Below the pieces are notes generated by a model. That model was not told the DNA's origin. It did not search any database and saw nothing but the letters and a program-made list of their open reading frames with translations. Positions 28,209 to 37,070 of a stretch of DNA of 64,000 nucleotides are shown here, piece by piece. How positions within the stretch are numbered: position 1 is the first letter of the stretch; each line of letters starts with the position of its first letter. Origin of the DNA: Neglectibacter sp. X58 (GTDB lineage: Bacteria > Bacillota > Clostridia > Oscillospirales > Acutalibacteraceae); contig NZ_QWEO01000002.1 in the NCBI RefSeq assembly GCF_009936035.1, positions 153,840-217,839 on the forward strand. Direction: 5' to 3'. The translations under genes and the position numbers were made by a program.

Positions 28209-29363
28209 TCAGGCGCCGAACAGCTTTTTTGCCCTCTCCATGTGCCCGATAATCTTCACCCCAAAGGGGCACCTTTCCTCGCAGGCGCCGCAGGCAATGC
28301 AGTCCCCCGCTTTGGCAGAAAGGGCGGCATAATGCTCCCGCACTGTCTCTGGCACCATGCCCTGGGCCGCGCACAAATCGGCAAATTTGTTTACGGCGGC
28401 AATGTCAATGCCTGCGGTGCAGGGGGCGCAGTGCCCGCAGTACATGCATTTGTCTGTAAAGGGGTGGGCCGGACAGCCGCTGAGCAGCCCGGCATAGTCC
28501 TTTTCCTTCTCCGGCGCTTCGCTGTAGGCCGCGGCCTGCAGAAGCTCCTCCACGCTTTGCGCGCCGCAGAGCACGGTGGCCACCCCGGGGCGGGTCAGGC
28601 AGTAGTGCAGGCACTGGATAACCGTCATGGCCGCGCCAAAGGGGGATTCCCCGGCCTTAAGCAGCGCGCCGCCGCCATAGGGCTTCATGACGGTAAGGGC
28701 CACGCCCTGGCTTTCGCACAGGCTGTAAAGCTCCAGGCGATCCGGATCTGTGGAGGACAGCGCGTCCGGGGCCTCATAGGTGGACTTTTCAAAAAGGACG
28801 TTTACATCCTCGCTGGGGGGCAGGATGTCGTAAGCCGGGTTGACGCTGAACATGATAACGTCTATAAAGCCGGTTTTGGCCGCCGGTATGGCTATCCGGG
28901 GATTGTGGGTGCTCATGCCCAGGTGCCGGATTTTCCCCAGGGCCTTCTGCTCCTTGGCAAACTGGATGACTTCCCCGGAAAACACCTCATCAAAATCCTT
29001 CTGCTCGTCCACATAGTGAACCATGCCCACGTCAATGTAGCCTGTGTCCAGCCGGTCCATTAAATCCGCGAAGGCAGCTTTTACCTCCCCCATGTCCCGG
29101 GTGCGTTTATACTGCCCGTCAATCCAGGCAGAGCACAGGTGGGCCTGGAGGATGAACTTGTCCCGGCGGCCCTGCATGGCCCTGCCAAAAGAGCTGCGGA
29201 TGTATGGCTCGGGGTTATAAAGGTCAAAGTAATTGACGCCGGCCTTTAGGGCGGCGTTTATCAGCTCCTGGGCAAAAGCGTCGTCCTGGTTGACAAAGGC
29301 CTCGCTGCCCAGCCCGATTTCACTGACAGAAAGGCCTGTGCGGCCTAAAATCCTGTTTTTCAT
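28209..29363 (-). CDS. Aldo/keto reductase with C-terminal 4Fe-4S ferredoxin domain
   Basis: 384 aa. Residues 1-280 form an AKR barrel (LGRTGLSVSEIGLGSEAF, YFDLYNPEP, DVGMVHYVDE, GMSTHNP, MKPYGGGAL). The catalytic Tyr/Lys arrangement looks divergent, since the usual DTA-xxYG is replaced by FDLYNPEPYIRSS. Residues about 300-384 carry CMYCGHCAPC and CIACGACEERCPFGV cysteine clusters for two iron-sulfur centres. Members of this ferredoxin-type AKR group occur widely in anaerobes, with poorly known substrates. GGAGGAAG precedes the ATG. Confidence 0.9.
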   Translation of the reverse strand: MKNRILGRTGLSVSEIGLGSEAFVNQDDAFAQELINAALKAGVNYFDLYNPEPYIRSSFGRAMQGRRDKFILQAHLCSAWIDGQYKRTRDMGEVKAAFADLMDRLDTGYIDVGMVHYVDEQKDFDEVFSGEVIQFAKEQKALGKIRHLGMSTHNPRIAIPAAKTGFIDVIMFSVNPAYDILPPSEDVNVLFEKSTYEAPDALSSTDPDRLELYSLCESQGVALTVMKPYGGGALLKAGESPFGAAMTVIQCLHYCLTRPGVATVLCGAQSVEELLQAAAYSEAPEKEKDYAGLLSGCPAHPFTDKCMYCGHCAPCTAGIDIAAVNKFADLCAAQGMVPETVREHYAALSAKAGDCIACGACEERCPFGVKIIGHMERAKKLFGA

Positions 29364-29465
29364 ATGGCTTCCTCCTATTCGGTTCCTGCCTTTACTATAG
29401 TGGAAACTGGATGAAAACGCAAGGGGGGAATCCGGGATTTCTTTGTGAATTTTTCGCGGGCGGCT

Positions 29466-29711
29466 TTACCGCCCTGCCCTTCCCCCGCAGGCTTCCACCA
29501 GCGCTTCATGGGCCGCCGCCATCACCCCCAGCAGCACAAGCAGGTAGAAGGGGAACAGCGCCGGGGACAAATGATCTGCCAGCACGCCGAAGAAGGGCGG
29601 CATCAGGCAGGCGCCCCCATACATGGAGGGCCAGGCCGCCCCCAGAAGGGAATCGGGCAGGCCCAGGCTGATAAAAGCCACATAAATAATGCTGAGCAGA
29701 AGCGAAGCCAT
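29466..29711 (-). pseudogene. Remnant of an MFS transporter with a large internal deletion
   Basis: The 81-codon frame joins a normal MFS start (LLLSIIYVAFISLGLPDSL, then LGAAWPSMYGG) directly to a normal MFS end (CLMPPFFGVLADHLS, then ALFPFYLLVLLGVMAAAHE). A complete relative would have about 390-400 residues, so roughly 300 central codons are missing while the frame is kept. GGAGGCTG still precedes the ATG. A functional two-helix peptide is conceivable but less likely than decay. Confidence 0.75.
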
Positions 29712-29821
29712 AAAACAGCCTCCTTTAAAAATGGGTTTGTTTTCCCATTATAGCAGTGTCTTTTCGGGAAATCCAGACAGAATCGAGGAAAAAATATAAG
29801 AATCCTGCAAAAATGCCGGAA

Positions 29822-29852
29822 AAGAAAGCCGGAAGCAAAGCTTCCGGCCTTC
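29822..29852 (-). terminator. Terminator of the DUF1846 gene
   Basis: Reverse strand GCCGGAAGCTTTGCTTCCGGC followed by TTTCTTTT. Confidence 0.85.
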
Positions 29853-29861
29853 TGGGTTTCC

Positions 29862-31349
29862 TTATTTATGGTACAGCCTGTTGGTCTGGTAAGTCGGCTC
29901 GCAGGTCAGGTTCACCCCCAGCTTGCGGAAGACGGTTTCATCCACATGGGAGAGGATAACCGAAGCGTGGGCCTCGCACCCGCGAAGCTTTTTAAGCTGC
30001 CGCATGGCAAGCTCTGCTGTGGGGTTGGTGGCGGCGCAGATGGACAGGGCGATTAAAATCTCGTCTGTGTGCAGCCGGGGGTTGCGGCTGTCCAGGTGCT
30101 GGGTTTTCAGCTTCTGGATAGGCTCAATGATAATGGGGGAAATCAGGTGGATGTTCTTCTGAATGCCTCCCAGCTCCTTCAGGGCATTTAAGAGGGCGGC
30201 GGCAGCAGCCCCCAGCAGGGGCGTGGTTTTGCCTGTAACCACCCGGCCGTCCGGCAGGCTGATGGCGGCGGCAGGCATACCGGTTTCCCCGGCCCGGGCC
30301 ATGCAGGCGGTAACCACAGGCCTGTCCTCCGGCTTAATACCGGCCCGGTTCATCAGCAGCTCGATTTTATACACCACTTCCCCGTCCCCGGTGCCTTGGC
30401 GCTTATCGCACCGGGCGCTGTAATAGCGGCGGATGATTTCCTGCAGGGAGGCCTCGCAGCAGGCCCCATCGTCTATAATGCAGTTTCCCGCCATATTCAC
30501 CCCCATGTCCGTAGGGGACTTATAGGGGGACTCCCCGGCAATCTTCTCGAAGATGGCGTTCAGCACCGGGAACACCTCAATATCCCGGTTGTAGTTGACG
30601 GCGGTTTCGCCGTAAGCCTCCAGGTGGAAGGGGTCTATCATGTTCACGTCGTTGAGATCGGCGGTGGCGGCCTCATAAGCCAGGTTCACAGGATGGGTCA
30701 GGGGCAGGTTCCAGATGGGGAAGGTTTCAAACTTCGCATACCCAGCCTTAATGCCCCGGCGGTGCTCATGGTATAGCTGGCTTAAGCAGGTGGCCATTTT
30801 CCCGCTGCCAGGGCCGGGGGCGGTTACCACCACCAGGGAGCGGCTTGTCTCCACATATTCATTTTTCCCAAAGCCCTCCCCGCTTACAATCAGCGGGATA
30901 TTGGAGGGATAGCCTGGGATGGTGTAGTGCCGGTACACCTTCACCCCCAGCCCCTCCAGCCGGCTTTGGAAGGCCTGGGCGCCGGGCTGGGCGGCATACT
31001 GGGCCAGCACCACGCTGCCCACATACAGGCCGATTTCCCGGAAGGCGTCGATAAGCCGGAGCACGTCCAAATCGTAGGTGATGCCCAAATCCCCCCGCAC
31101 CTTGTTTTTCTCAATGTCAGAGGCGTTTATCACAATGACAATCTCCGCCTGATCCTTCAGCTCCAGGAGCATGTTGATTTTGCTGTCCGGCTTAAAGCCC
31201 GGCAGCACCCGGGAAGCGTGGTAGTCGTCAAAAAGCTTTCCCCCAAACTCCAGGTACAGCTTCCCTCCAAAGCGTTCGATGCGATCCCGGATATGCTGGG
31301 ACTGCGTTTGCAGGTATCTGTCGTTGTCAAACCCCGTTTTCATCCTCAT
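29862..31349 (-). CDS. DUF1846 family protein
   Basis: 495 aa from ATG 31349 (AAAGGGGCAGTA before it). The full-length DUF1846 pattern is present: [19 protein letters not shown] at the start, a central [20 protein letters not shown] segment that resembles a nucleotide-binding loop, [25 protein letters not shown], and a C-terminal [18 protein letters not shown] block. Members occur in many Firmicutes and have a solved structure, but the biochemical role is unknown. It is cytoplasmic. The upstream leader contains an early terminator (31398-31438), so expression may be controlled by read-through. Confidence 0.92.
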   Translation of the reverse strand: MRMKTGFDNDRYLQTQSQHIRDRIERFGGKLYLEFGGKLFDDYHASRVLPGFKPDSKINMLLELKDQAEIVIVINASDIEKNKVRGDLGITYDLDVLRLIDAFREIGLYVGSVVLAQYAAQPGAQAFQSRLEGLGVKVYRHYTIPGYPSNIPLIVSGEGFGKNEYVETSRSLVVVTAPGPGSGKMATCLSQLYHEHRRGIKAGYAKFETFPIWNLPLTHPVNLAYEAATADLNDVNMIDPFHLEAYGETAVNYNRDIEVFPVLNAIFEKIAGESPYKSPTDMGVNMAGNCIIDDGACCEASLQEIIRRYYSARCDKRQGTGDGEVVYKIELLMNRAGIKPEDRPVVTACMARAGETGMPAAAISLPDGRVVTGKTTPLLGAAAAALLNALKELGGIQKNIHLISPIIIEPIQKLKTQHLDSRNPRLHTDEILIALSICAATNPTAELAMRQLKKLRGCEAHASVILSHVDETVFRKLGVNLTCEPTYQTNRLYHK

Positions 31350-31397
31350 TACTGCCCCTTTCTCCACTGTTTGCCTGCCGCTTTACACCTTTTTTGC

Positions 31398-31438
31398 CGG
31401 CAACAAAAAAACCAACCCCCTGCCTGGCGGGCGGGGGC
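31398..31438 (-). terminator. Leader terminator (candidate attenuator) before DUF1846
   Basis: Reverse strand CCCCCGCCC and GGCAGGGGG form a stem, followed by TTGGTTTTTTTG. It lies about 30-65 nt downstream of the predicted transcription start and before the ATG. Confidence 0.6.
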
Positions 31439-31470
31439 CTTTTACCGTTTGTTCTCAGTTGCCTTGCAAT

Positions 31471-31499
31471 AGTATACCACATTCCGGGCCGCCGCGCAA
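31471..31499 (-). promoter_or_regulatory. Promoter of the DUF1846 gene
   Basis: Reverse strand TTGCGC (31499-31494), 17-bp spacer, TATACT (31476-31471). Confidence 0.6.
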
Positions 31500-31580
31500 G
31501 ATGGGCAGGCCCTGGTTTGGGCAGCTTTTTGTGGGCATTTCACAACGCGCCCCGGGGGGAAATTTATCACTTTTCACACG

Positions 31581-31609
31581 TTGACTTTTTTCCCGCAATT
31601 CACTATAAT
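31581..31609 (+). promoter_or_regulatory. Promoter of the MATE exporter
   Basis: TTGACT (31581-31586), 17-bp spacer, TATAAT (31604-31609); a strong match to the sigma-A consensus. Confidence 0.8.
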
Positions 31610-31672
31610 TGTTAGGATACGAATTTTTTGAGAGTGGGAAAACCCAAAAACGTTTTGGAAAGGATGATGTGC

Positions 31673-33076
31673 ATGGCAGGAAAATTGTCATCTATGTTCG
31701 GCGCGCAGGATATGACCCAGGGCAGCCCGGTGGGCAATCTTGTGAAATTTTCAGTGCCGCTGCTTATCGGCAACCTGGCCCAGCAGCTTTACAGCACAGT
31801 GGACTCCATTGTGGTGGGAAATTATGTAGGCGACGGGGCTTTGGCGGCAGTGGGGGCCAGCGGCCCTATTTTAAACCTGCTGCTGGTGCTTTTTATGGGC
31901 ATTTCCGTAGGCGCCAGCATTATGGTGTCCCAGTATTACGGCGCCGGGGAGCGGGACAACCTTTCCGAAACCGTAGGCACCACCATCACAGCCACCCTGG
32001 TTTCCTCCATTTTTATCATGGTGCTGGGGCCGCTGATCACCCGGCCTGTAATGGCCCTGCTGGACACCCCGGCGGATATCTATGAGATGTCCTGCACCTA
32101 TCTGGTGATTCTGTTCGCGGGCATCATCGGCTGCGCCTACTATAACATTATTTCCGGCATTCTCCGGGGCCTGGGGGATTCCATCATGCCCCTTATTTTC
32201 CTCATTGTGGCCTGCGTGCTCAACATCATACTGGACATCTGGTTTGTGGCAGGCTTCCAGATGGGGGTTGCCGGCGTTGCCTGGGCCACCATTATCGCCC
32301 AGGCGGTTTCCGGGGCACTGTGCCTGTGGCGGCTGATGCGCATGAAGGACGTGCTTACCGTAAACCTCCACACCCTGCGTCCCAAGGGGCTTTTTGTGAA
32401 AAAGCTGGTGCAGCTTGGCCTGCCCAGCGGCCTGACCCAGGCCATTTTCTCCTTTGCCATGATTATTATCCAGTCCCTGACCAACTCCTTCGGCACCGCC
32501 GTTATCGCCGCCAATACGGTGGTGATGCGCGTGGACGGCTTTGCCATGATGCCAAACTTCACCTTTGGCACCGCCATGACTACATACACAGGGCAGAACA
32601 TCGGCGCAAACCGGGTAGACCGGGTGGAGGAGGGCACCAAGGGCGGCCTGAAGGTGGGCCTTGCGGTGTCTGTCATCCTGGTGGGGCTTATCCTGCTTTT
32701 TGGCAAGTACCTGATGGAGATGTTCACGTCCACGCCTGAGGTCATTGATCTGGGCCAGCAGATGCTGCGCACTCTGGCTGTGGGCTATGTGGCCATGGCT
32801 GTCACCCAGATTCTCTCCGGCGTTATGCGCGGGGCAGGCGACACCATGACCCCCATGTGGATTTCCATCATCACCACCGTTATCGTCCGGGTGCCCATCG
32901 CCTACGGCCTGGAGTTCCTCACCCGGCCCGAGGGCGGCGCTATGGGTTCCGGCGCGCCCACGCCCCTGTTCTTCTCCCTGCTGCTGTCCTGGGTTATCGG
33001 CGCGGTGCTGACAGCTATTGCCTATAAGATGGGCAAATGGAAGAAAAAGTCTATTATCAACACGGAAAAGGAATAA
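31673..33076 (+). CDS. MATE family efflux transporter
   Basis: 468 aa from ATG 31673, which follows GGAAAGGATG. Twelve membrane spans are arranged in two six-helix halves. The first half begins with GSPVGNLVKFSVPLLIGNLA and has LYSTVDSIVVGNYVG; the second has LPSGLTQAIFSFAMIIIQ. It is typical of NorM/DinF-like MATE exporters that use a Na+ or H+ gradient to export cationic drugs or metabolites. Substrate unknown. It has its own promoter and a downstream terminator, so it is a single-gene unit. Confidence 0.93.
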   Translation: MAGKLSSMFGAQDMTQGSPVGNLVKFSVPLLIGNLAQQLYSTVDSIVVGNYVGDGALAAVGASGPILNLLLVLFMGISVGASIMVSQYYGAGERDNLSETVGTTITATLVSSIFIMVLGPLITRPVMALLDTPADIYEMSCTYLVILFAGIIGCAYYNIISGILRGLGDSIMPLIFLIVACVLNIILDIWFVAGFQMGVAGVAWATIIAQAVSGALCLWRLMRMKDVLTVNLHTLRPKGLFVKKLVQLGLPSGLTQAIFSFAMIIIQSLTNSFGTAVIAANTVVMRVDGFAMMPNFTFGTAMTTYTGQNIGANRVDRVEEGTKGGLKVGLAVSVILVGLILLFGKYLMEMFTSTPEVIDLGQQMLRTLAVGYVAMAVTQILSGVMRGAGDTMTPMWISIITTVIVRVPIAYGLEFLTRPEGGAMGSGAPTPLFFSLLLSWVIGAVLTAIAYKMGKWKKKSIINTEKE

Positions 33077-33082
33077 GAAACA

Positions 33083-33128
33083 TAAAAAAGAAGACACAGG
33101 CCTAAAAAGCCTGCGCCTTCTTTTTTAT
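33083..33128 (+). terminator. Terminator of the MATE gene
   Basis: AAAGAAG and CAGGC arms pair with GCCTG and CTTCTTT, with a TTTTTT run. Confidence 0.85.
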
Positions 33129-33190
33129 TGTTGTTTTGTCAAGGGCTTTTTGCTATACTTTTTTAGGGTAAGGCTCCATGCCCCCCGAAT

Positions 33191-33247
33191 CTTTACGAAA
33201 TCTTTACCCTTTTCTTTACCGCTGTCTTTACCTTTTGGGTGTACAAT
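33191..33247 (+). promoter_or_regulatory. Four CTTTAC direct repeats and -10 of the ABC operon
   Basis: CTTTAC starts at 33191, 33202, 33214 and 33226 (spacing 11, 12 and 12 bp), and TACAAT (33242-33247) lies downstream without a good -35. The layout resembles OmpR/PhoB-family activator sites. Confidence 0.6.
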
Positions 33248-33274
33248 AGGGGCACCATACTAAAGGAGGTACGC

Positions 33275-34192
33275 ATGATGGAATATGTATTGACAGCCCA
33301 GGGGCTTTCCAAACAGTATAAGCATTTCAAGGCCCTGGATAATTTCTCCCTCCATGTGCCCAAAGGCTCCATATACGGCTTTGTAGGCAAAAACGGCGCG
33401 GGGAAAACCACCCTCATCCGCCTGGTCTGCGGCCTGCAGCGGCCCACTGGGGGCAGCTATACCCTGTACGGCCTGCAAAACGGTGCAAAGGACATCACCA
33501 TGGCCCGCAGGCGCATGGGCGCGGTGGTGGAAACCCCCTCCATCTACCTGCACCTGACAGCGGAGGAAAACCTAAAAGAGCAGCACCTGGTGCTGGGCAG
33601 GCCGGACTTCGACCGCATACCAGAGCTTTTAGAGCTGGTGGGCTTAGGGGACACAGGCAGGAAAAAGGCCCGGAATTTCTCCTTAGGCATGCGCCAGCGG
33701 CTGGGCATAGCCGTGGCTTTAGCCGGGGATCCGGATTTCCTCGTCCTGGACGAACCCACCAACGGCCTTGACCCCCAGGGCATCATCGAAATGCGGGAGC
33801 TGATCCTGCGCCTGAACCGGGAGCGGCAGATTACCGTCCTCATCTCCAGCCACATTCTCGACGAGCTTTCCCGCCTTGCCACCCACTATGGGTTTATCGA
33901 CCAGGGCCGGATGGTAAAGGAAATCAGCGCCGAAGACCTGGAGGCTGCCTGCCGCAAATGCACCCGCCTCACTGTCAGCGACACAAAGGCCCTATCGAGG
34001 GTGCTGGACAGCATGGTGCTGAAATACAGCATTGTAAACGACAGCGTGGCAGACGTGTACGACCCCTTGAACATCACCCAGCTTATCAAGGCCCTGGACC
34101 AGGAGGGCTGCCAGGTGCTCTCCATGCAGGAGCGGGACGAATCTTTGGAAAGCTATTTCATCAATCTGGTAGGAGGTGCCCACCATGAATAA
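33275..34192 (+). CDS. ABC transporter ATP-binding protein (BcrA/lantibiotic-immunity type)
   Basis: 305 aa. The ATPase domain occupies about 1-220: Walker A GKNGAGKTTLIRL, signature FSLGMRQRLG, Walker B FLVLDEPTNGLDPQG, and switch SSHILDELS. A C-terminal domain of about 80 residues is typical of BcrA/NatA-type subunits with separate permeases. AAAGGAGG lies 5 nt before the ATG. The stop overlaps the permease start by eight bases, so translation is coupled. Such systems often confer resistance to peptide antibiotics or export peptides. Confidence 0.95.
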   Translation: MMEYVLTAQGLSKQYKHFKALDNFSLHVPKGSIYGFVGKNGAGKTTLIRLVCGLQRPTGGSYTLYGLQNGAKDITMARRRMGAVVETPSIYLHLTAEENLKEQHLVLGRPDFDRIPELLELVGLGDTGRKKARNFSLGMRQRLGIAVALAGDPDFLVLDEPTNGLDPQGIIEMRELILRLNRERQITVLISSHILDELSRLATHYGFIDQGRMVKEISAEDLEAACRKCTRLTVSDTKALSRVLDSMVLKYSIVNDSVADVYDPLNITQLIKALDQEGCQVLSMQERDESLESYFINLVGGAHHE

Positions 34193-35018
34193 ACTGGTAT
34201 TCGCGGGCTTTGCCCGGTTAAAAAAGGATTTGGCCTTTTGGGTGTGCTTTTGGGGCATGGCGGCGCTGGGCGTCTATCTTCCGGTGGCACAATATTTTGA
34301 CAGCCTGCGCTATAACACGGTTTTCGCGCCGGATGACCTTGTCTTTAATTATACGCCGTTTATCTGCATCGCGGCGGCGGTGTTCATCAGCCTGTACCTG
34401 GGCATAGACTACAGCGACGGCACCATCCGCAACAAAATGATGGTGGGCCGCACCCGCAATGAGATCTATATGTCCAACTGGGTGGTGTGCGTCATAGGGA
34501 CTTTGCTTTTGTGCCTGGCTTTTGCCGTACCCGCCACAGTAATCTCCCTCTTCCTGCTGGGCGCCGCGAAAGCGCCCGCCATGGCCTTTTTGACGACCGC
34601 GCTTCTCAGCATATTGGTGGCCGTCGCGGTCACGTCCATTTACGTGCTGGTGAGTATGCTGTGCCCCAATAAAGCTGTCGCGTCCACCATATGCCTCATC
34701 ATCCCCATGGTGCTGTTTGTCGCCGCTACTGTGATAAACGGCGCTTTAATGGAGCCGCCCACGAATGAGGGCATGGTGACGTTTACAGAAAACGGTATGG
34801 AGATAGCCGATGACAGCGTCCCCAACCCCGCCTACCTGACCGGTATAAAGCGGGCCGTCTATGAGTTCCTCAACGACTTCCTGCCTGTAAACCAGGCGAT
34901 ACAGTGCGCGGGCATGGGAATCACAAACCCTTTGCGCTTTGCATTGTGTGATTTGGGGATAAGCCTTGCCAGTATTTTTGCGGGCCTGGGGCTGTTTGCC
35001 AGAAAAGACCTAAAGTGA
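34185..35018 (+). CDS. ABC-2 type permease subunit 1
   Basis: 277 aa with about six membrane helices: an N-terminal span after KKDLAFWVCFWGMAALGVYL, a block around GIDYSDGTIRNKMMVGRTR that is typical of the family, then helices and a final AGLGLFARKDLK. Its start overlaps the ATPase gene and GGAGGTG provides the ribosome site. It would form a membrane pore with the second permease. Confidence 0.9.
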   Translation: MNKLVFAGFARLKKDLAFWVCFWGMAALGVYLPVAQYFDSLRYNTVFAPDDLVFNYTPFICIAAAVFISLYLGIDYSDGTIRNKMMVGRTRNEIYMSNWVVCVIGTLLLCLAFAVPATVISLFLLGAAKAPAMAFLTTALLSILVAVAVTSIYVLVSMLCPNKAVASTICLIIPMVLFVAATVINGALMEPPTNEGMVTFTENGMEIADDSVPNPAYLTGIKRAVYEFLNDFLPVNQAIQCAGMGITNPLRFALCDLGISLASIFAGLGLFARKDLK

Positions 35019-35021
35019 GGG

Positions 35022-35110
35022 CAACGTAACGTTGCATCTTCGACGCGGGGAAACGGGTGGCGAGTTTGCGCTGCGGCACGTTGTGCCGCGCTTATGCAGG
35101 CAAACGCGAA
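35022..35110 (+). repeat. GTnAC palindrome and other hairpins between the permeases
   Basis: GCAACGTAACGTTGC followed by ATCTTCGACGC matches the unit described at 23007-23196. GCGGCACGTTGTGCCGC nearby is another perfect palindrome. The 162-bp gap between the two permease genes contains no gene. Confidence 0.65.
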
Positions 35111-35180
35111 CACTGTTGGTGTTGTGCGTGTCAAACGCGCCCCACATAGGGGCAATTTTGCGGCAAGGGGATGACCTGCT

Positions 35181-36020
35181 ATGGGAAATATTTTACGTGC
35201 CTGGGCACGAAGCATCTGCCGGGACTGGCTCTTCTGGGCGGAGACGGCCTTCGCGGCCTGGGGCGGGGGGTTTATGGTCCTGAACGGCGTGGAGGCCTGC
35301 CGCGAAAAGAACGCTGCTTTTCCCTGGGACTCCGGGGCCTTCAACTGCCTGATGATAGCCAGTATCGTGCTGCCGGTGTTCTGCTCCATCACCCTGGGCC
35401 GGGAGTACGGCTGCGGCGGCATGCGCAATAAAACGGCCGTGGGGCACGGGCGGGGCAGGGTCTATTTTTCCGCGCTGCTTGTCAGCTTTATGGCGGCGCT
35501 GTGGTTTGCGGGGGTATACCTGCTGTGCTATCTGGGGCTTTTCCTGGCCCTTGCACCGGAGGCGGAGATGAGCCGGGAGCCGGGGTACCTGCTGGCCCTG
35601 GCTGTGTGCTCCCTGATAGTGCTGCTGGCGCTGGCGGCGTTTTTTACGGCCCTTGCCATGCTGATACAGAGCCAGGCCTGGGGCGTGACCATAGGCCTGG
35701 CGGCAGGCTTCCTCTTTGTGATAGCGGGGTGGTTTGTAAGCCTCCTTCTCCACACGCCGGAATTTTTACCCCTGTACGCCTCAGGGACGGACAACCTGTC
35801 CCTGCCCACCGGGGAGATGACCATTAACCCGGCCTGCCCCCAGGGCGCGTATCGGTCGGCGCTGGAATTTTTCTACAATTACACCCTGGGCGGCATGGTG
35901 TTCCAGTGCTCCTCCCTGGACGCAGGAAAGCCCTGGCTCATCATCCTGAACGCTGGGGTGACAGGGGCGCTTGCCACCCTGGCAGGCGTCCGGGGCTTTT
36001 ACCGGAAAGACCTGCGCTGA
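35181..36020 (+). CDS. ABC-2 type permease subunit 2
   Basis: 279 aa with six hydrophobic spans and the same overall architecture as the preceding permease (TLGREYGCGGMRNKTAVGHG corresponds to the DGTIRNKMMVGRTR block; it also ends in FYRKDLR). The two permeases look like ancient duplicates. The ATG lies after CAAGGGGATGACCTGCT, a weak ribosome site. It probably works as a heterodimer with subunit 1 and the ATPase. Confidence 0.88.
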   Translation: MGNILRAWARSICRDWLFWAETAFAAWGGGFMVLNGVEACREKNAAFPWDSGAFNCLMIASIVLPVFCSITLGREYGCGGMRNKTAVGHGRGRVYFSALLVSFMAALWFAGVYLLCYLGLFLALAPEAEMSREPGYLLALAVCSLIVLLALAAFFTALAMLIQSQAWGVTIGLAAGFLFVIAGWFVSLLLHTPEFLPLYASGTDNLSLPTGEMTINPACPQGAYRSALEFFYNYTLGGMVFQCSSLDAGKPWLIILNAGVTGALATLAGVRGFYRKDLR

Positions 36021-36051
36021 CCCAGCGGGGGCAAAACAACAAAAAGCAAAA

Positions 36052-36117
36052 CCACACCCACACCGGGCGCCGGGCGCAAAAGCCCCGGCCAGCATCGGTG
36101 TGGGTGCGGTAAGTTTT
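36052..36117 (+). terminator. Long GC-rich hairpin after the permease genes
   Basis: CCACACCCACACCG (36052-36065) pairs with CGGTGTGGGTGCGG (36096-36109), with an inner GGCGCCGGG/CCCCGGCC region and TTTTT downstream. It may lower read-through into the kinase gene. Confidence 0.6.
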
Positions 36118-36180
36118 TAGGTCAAGCCTTTTTCCAAAAAGGCTTGTGAGGTTTGGAGCAAAGCTCCAAGGTCTTAGGAG
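36111..36180 (+). repeat. Intergenic TTTTAGG palindromic repeat, copy 2
   Basis: AGTTTTTAGGTCAAGCC, an AAGCCTTTTT/AAAAAGGCTT hairpin, a TTGGAGC/GCTCCAA hairpin, then GGTCTTAGGAGG, whose end supplies the ribosome site of the kinase gene. Confidence 0.75.
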
Positions 36181-36189
36181 GTAGGAAGA

Positions 36190-37068
36190 ATGGCAGGATG
36201 GATATTGGCGGCTGTGCTGGGGTGCGTGGCGGCAGGGCTGGGAATCAAGGTGCGGCTGATGCGCAAGGCCGCCCGGGAGCTGGTGCAGGGCCTGAAAGAG
36301 CGCAAAGACATGGAAACAAACACCCTGGTGGACATTTCCAGCCGGGACAAGGCCATGCGGAAGCTGGCGGCGGCGCTGAACCGGGATCTTGCGCTGCTGC
36401 GGGAAAAACGGCGGCAGTACCAGCAGGGGGACTTGGAGCTGAAAGAAGCCGTCACCAATATCTCCCACGACCTGCGCACCCCCCTCACCGCCATCCGGGG
36501 CTACCTGGAACTGCTGGAGCGGGAGGAAAGCCCGGCCCTTGCCAGGAAATACCTGGGCCTTATCGCGGGCCGGGTGGAAGCCATGAGCCGCCTCACAGAA
36601 GAGCTGTTCCGTTATTCCATGGTGGCGGCAGAGCCTGTGCGCCTTCAGCCCGTCGATTTTTCCCGGGCGCTGGAGGAAAGCCTGGTGTCCTTTTACGGGG
36701 CCTTCCAGGGGCGGGGCATTGCGCCGGAAATCAGCCTGCCGGAAGGGCCGGTGCCCCGGCAGCTTGACGGGGAGGCCCTTAGCCGGGTGCTCTCCAATAT
36801 CCTCTCCAATGCCCTGAAATACAGCGGCGGGGATCTAAAAGCGGCCCTCACCAAAGACGGCAGGGCCACTTTTGAAAATTCCGCGCCAGGGCTGAACCCG
36901 GTGTCCGCCGCCCGGCTTTTCGACCGCTTTTACACAGTGGAAACCGGGCGGGATTCCACTGGCCTGGGGCTTTCCATCGCCAAGCTTCTCACCGAGCGCA
37001 TGGGCGGTGCCATCACCGCCTCCTGGGAAAAGGGCAGGCTGCGCATTGAGCTGTCCTTCCCGGAATAA
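36190..37068 (+). CDS. Sensor histidine kinase without a neighbouring response regulator
   Basis: 292 aa. A single N-terminal membrane helix (WILAAVLGCVAAGLGI) is followed by a helical linker, HisKA NISHDLRTPLTAIRGYLELL (His about residue 91), and an HATPase domain with LSNILSNALKY, RLFDRFYTVETGRDSTGLGL and a C-terminal LSFPE. Small sensors of this type usually work with ABC transporters that sense peptides, which fits the upstream genes. No response regulator gene lies within the window, so the partner must be encoded elsewhere. Confidence 0.93.
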   Translation: MAGWILAAVLGCVAAGLGIKVRLMRKAARELVQGLKERKDMETNTLVDISSRDKAMRKLAAALNRDLALLREKRRQYQQGDLELKEAVTNISHDLRTPLTAIRGYLELLEREESPALARKYLGLIAGRVEAMSRLTEELFRYSMVAAEPVRLQPVDFSRALEESLVSFYGAFQGRGIAPEISLPEGPVPRQLDGEALSRVLSNILSNALKYSGGDLKAALTKDGRATFENSAPGLNPVSAARLFDRFYTVETGRDSTGLGLSIAKLLTERMGGAITASWEKGRLRIELSFPE

Positions 37069-37070
37069 GA

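Noticed and set aside
31871..33097. 408-codon reverse frame opposite the MATE exporter
   Set aside because: Antisense of a clear transporter with 12 hydrophobic helices; its own product is a His/Gln/Gly-rich sequence without any fold signal.
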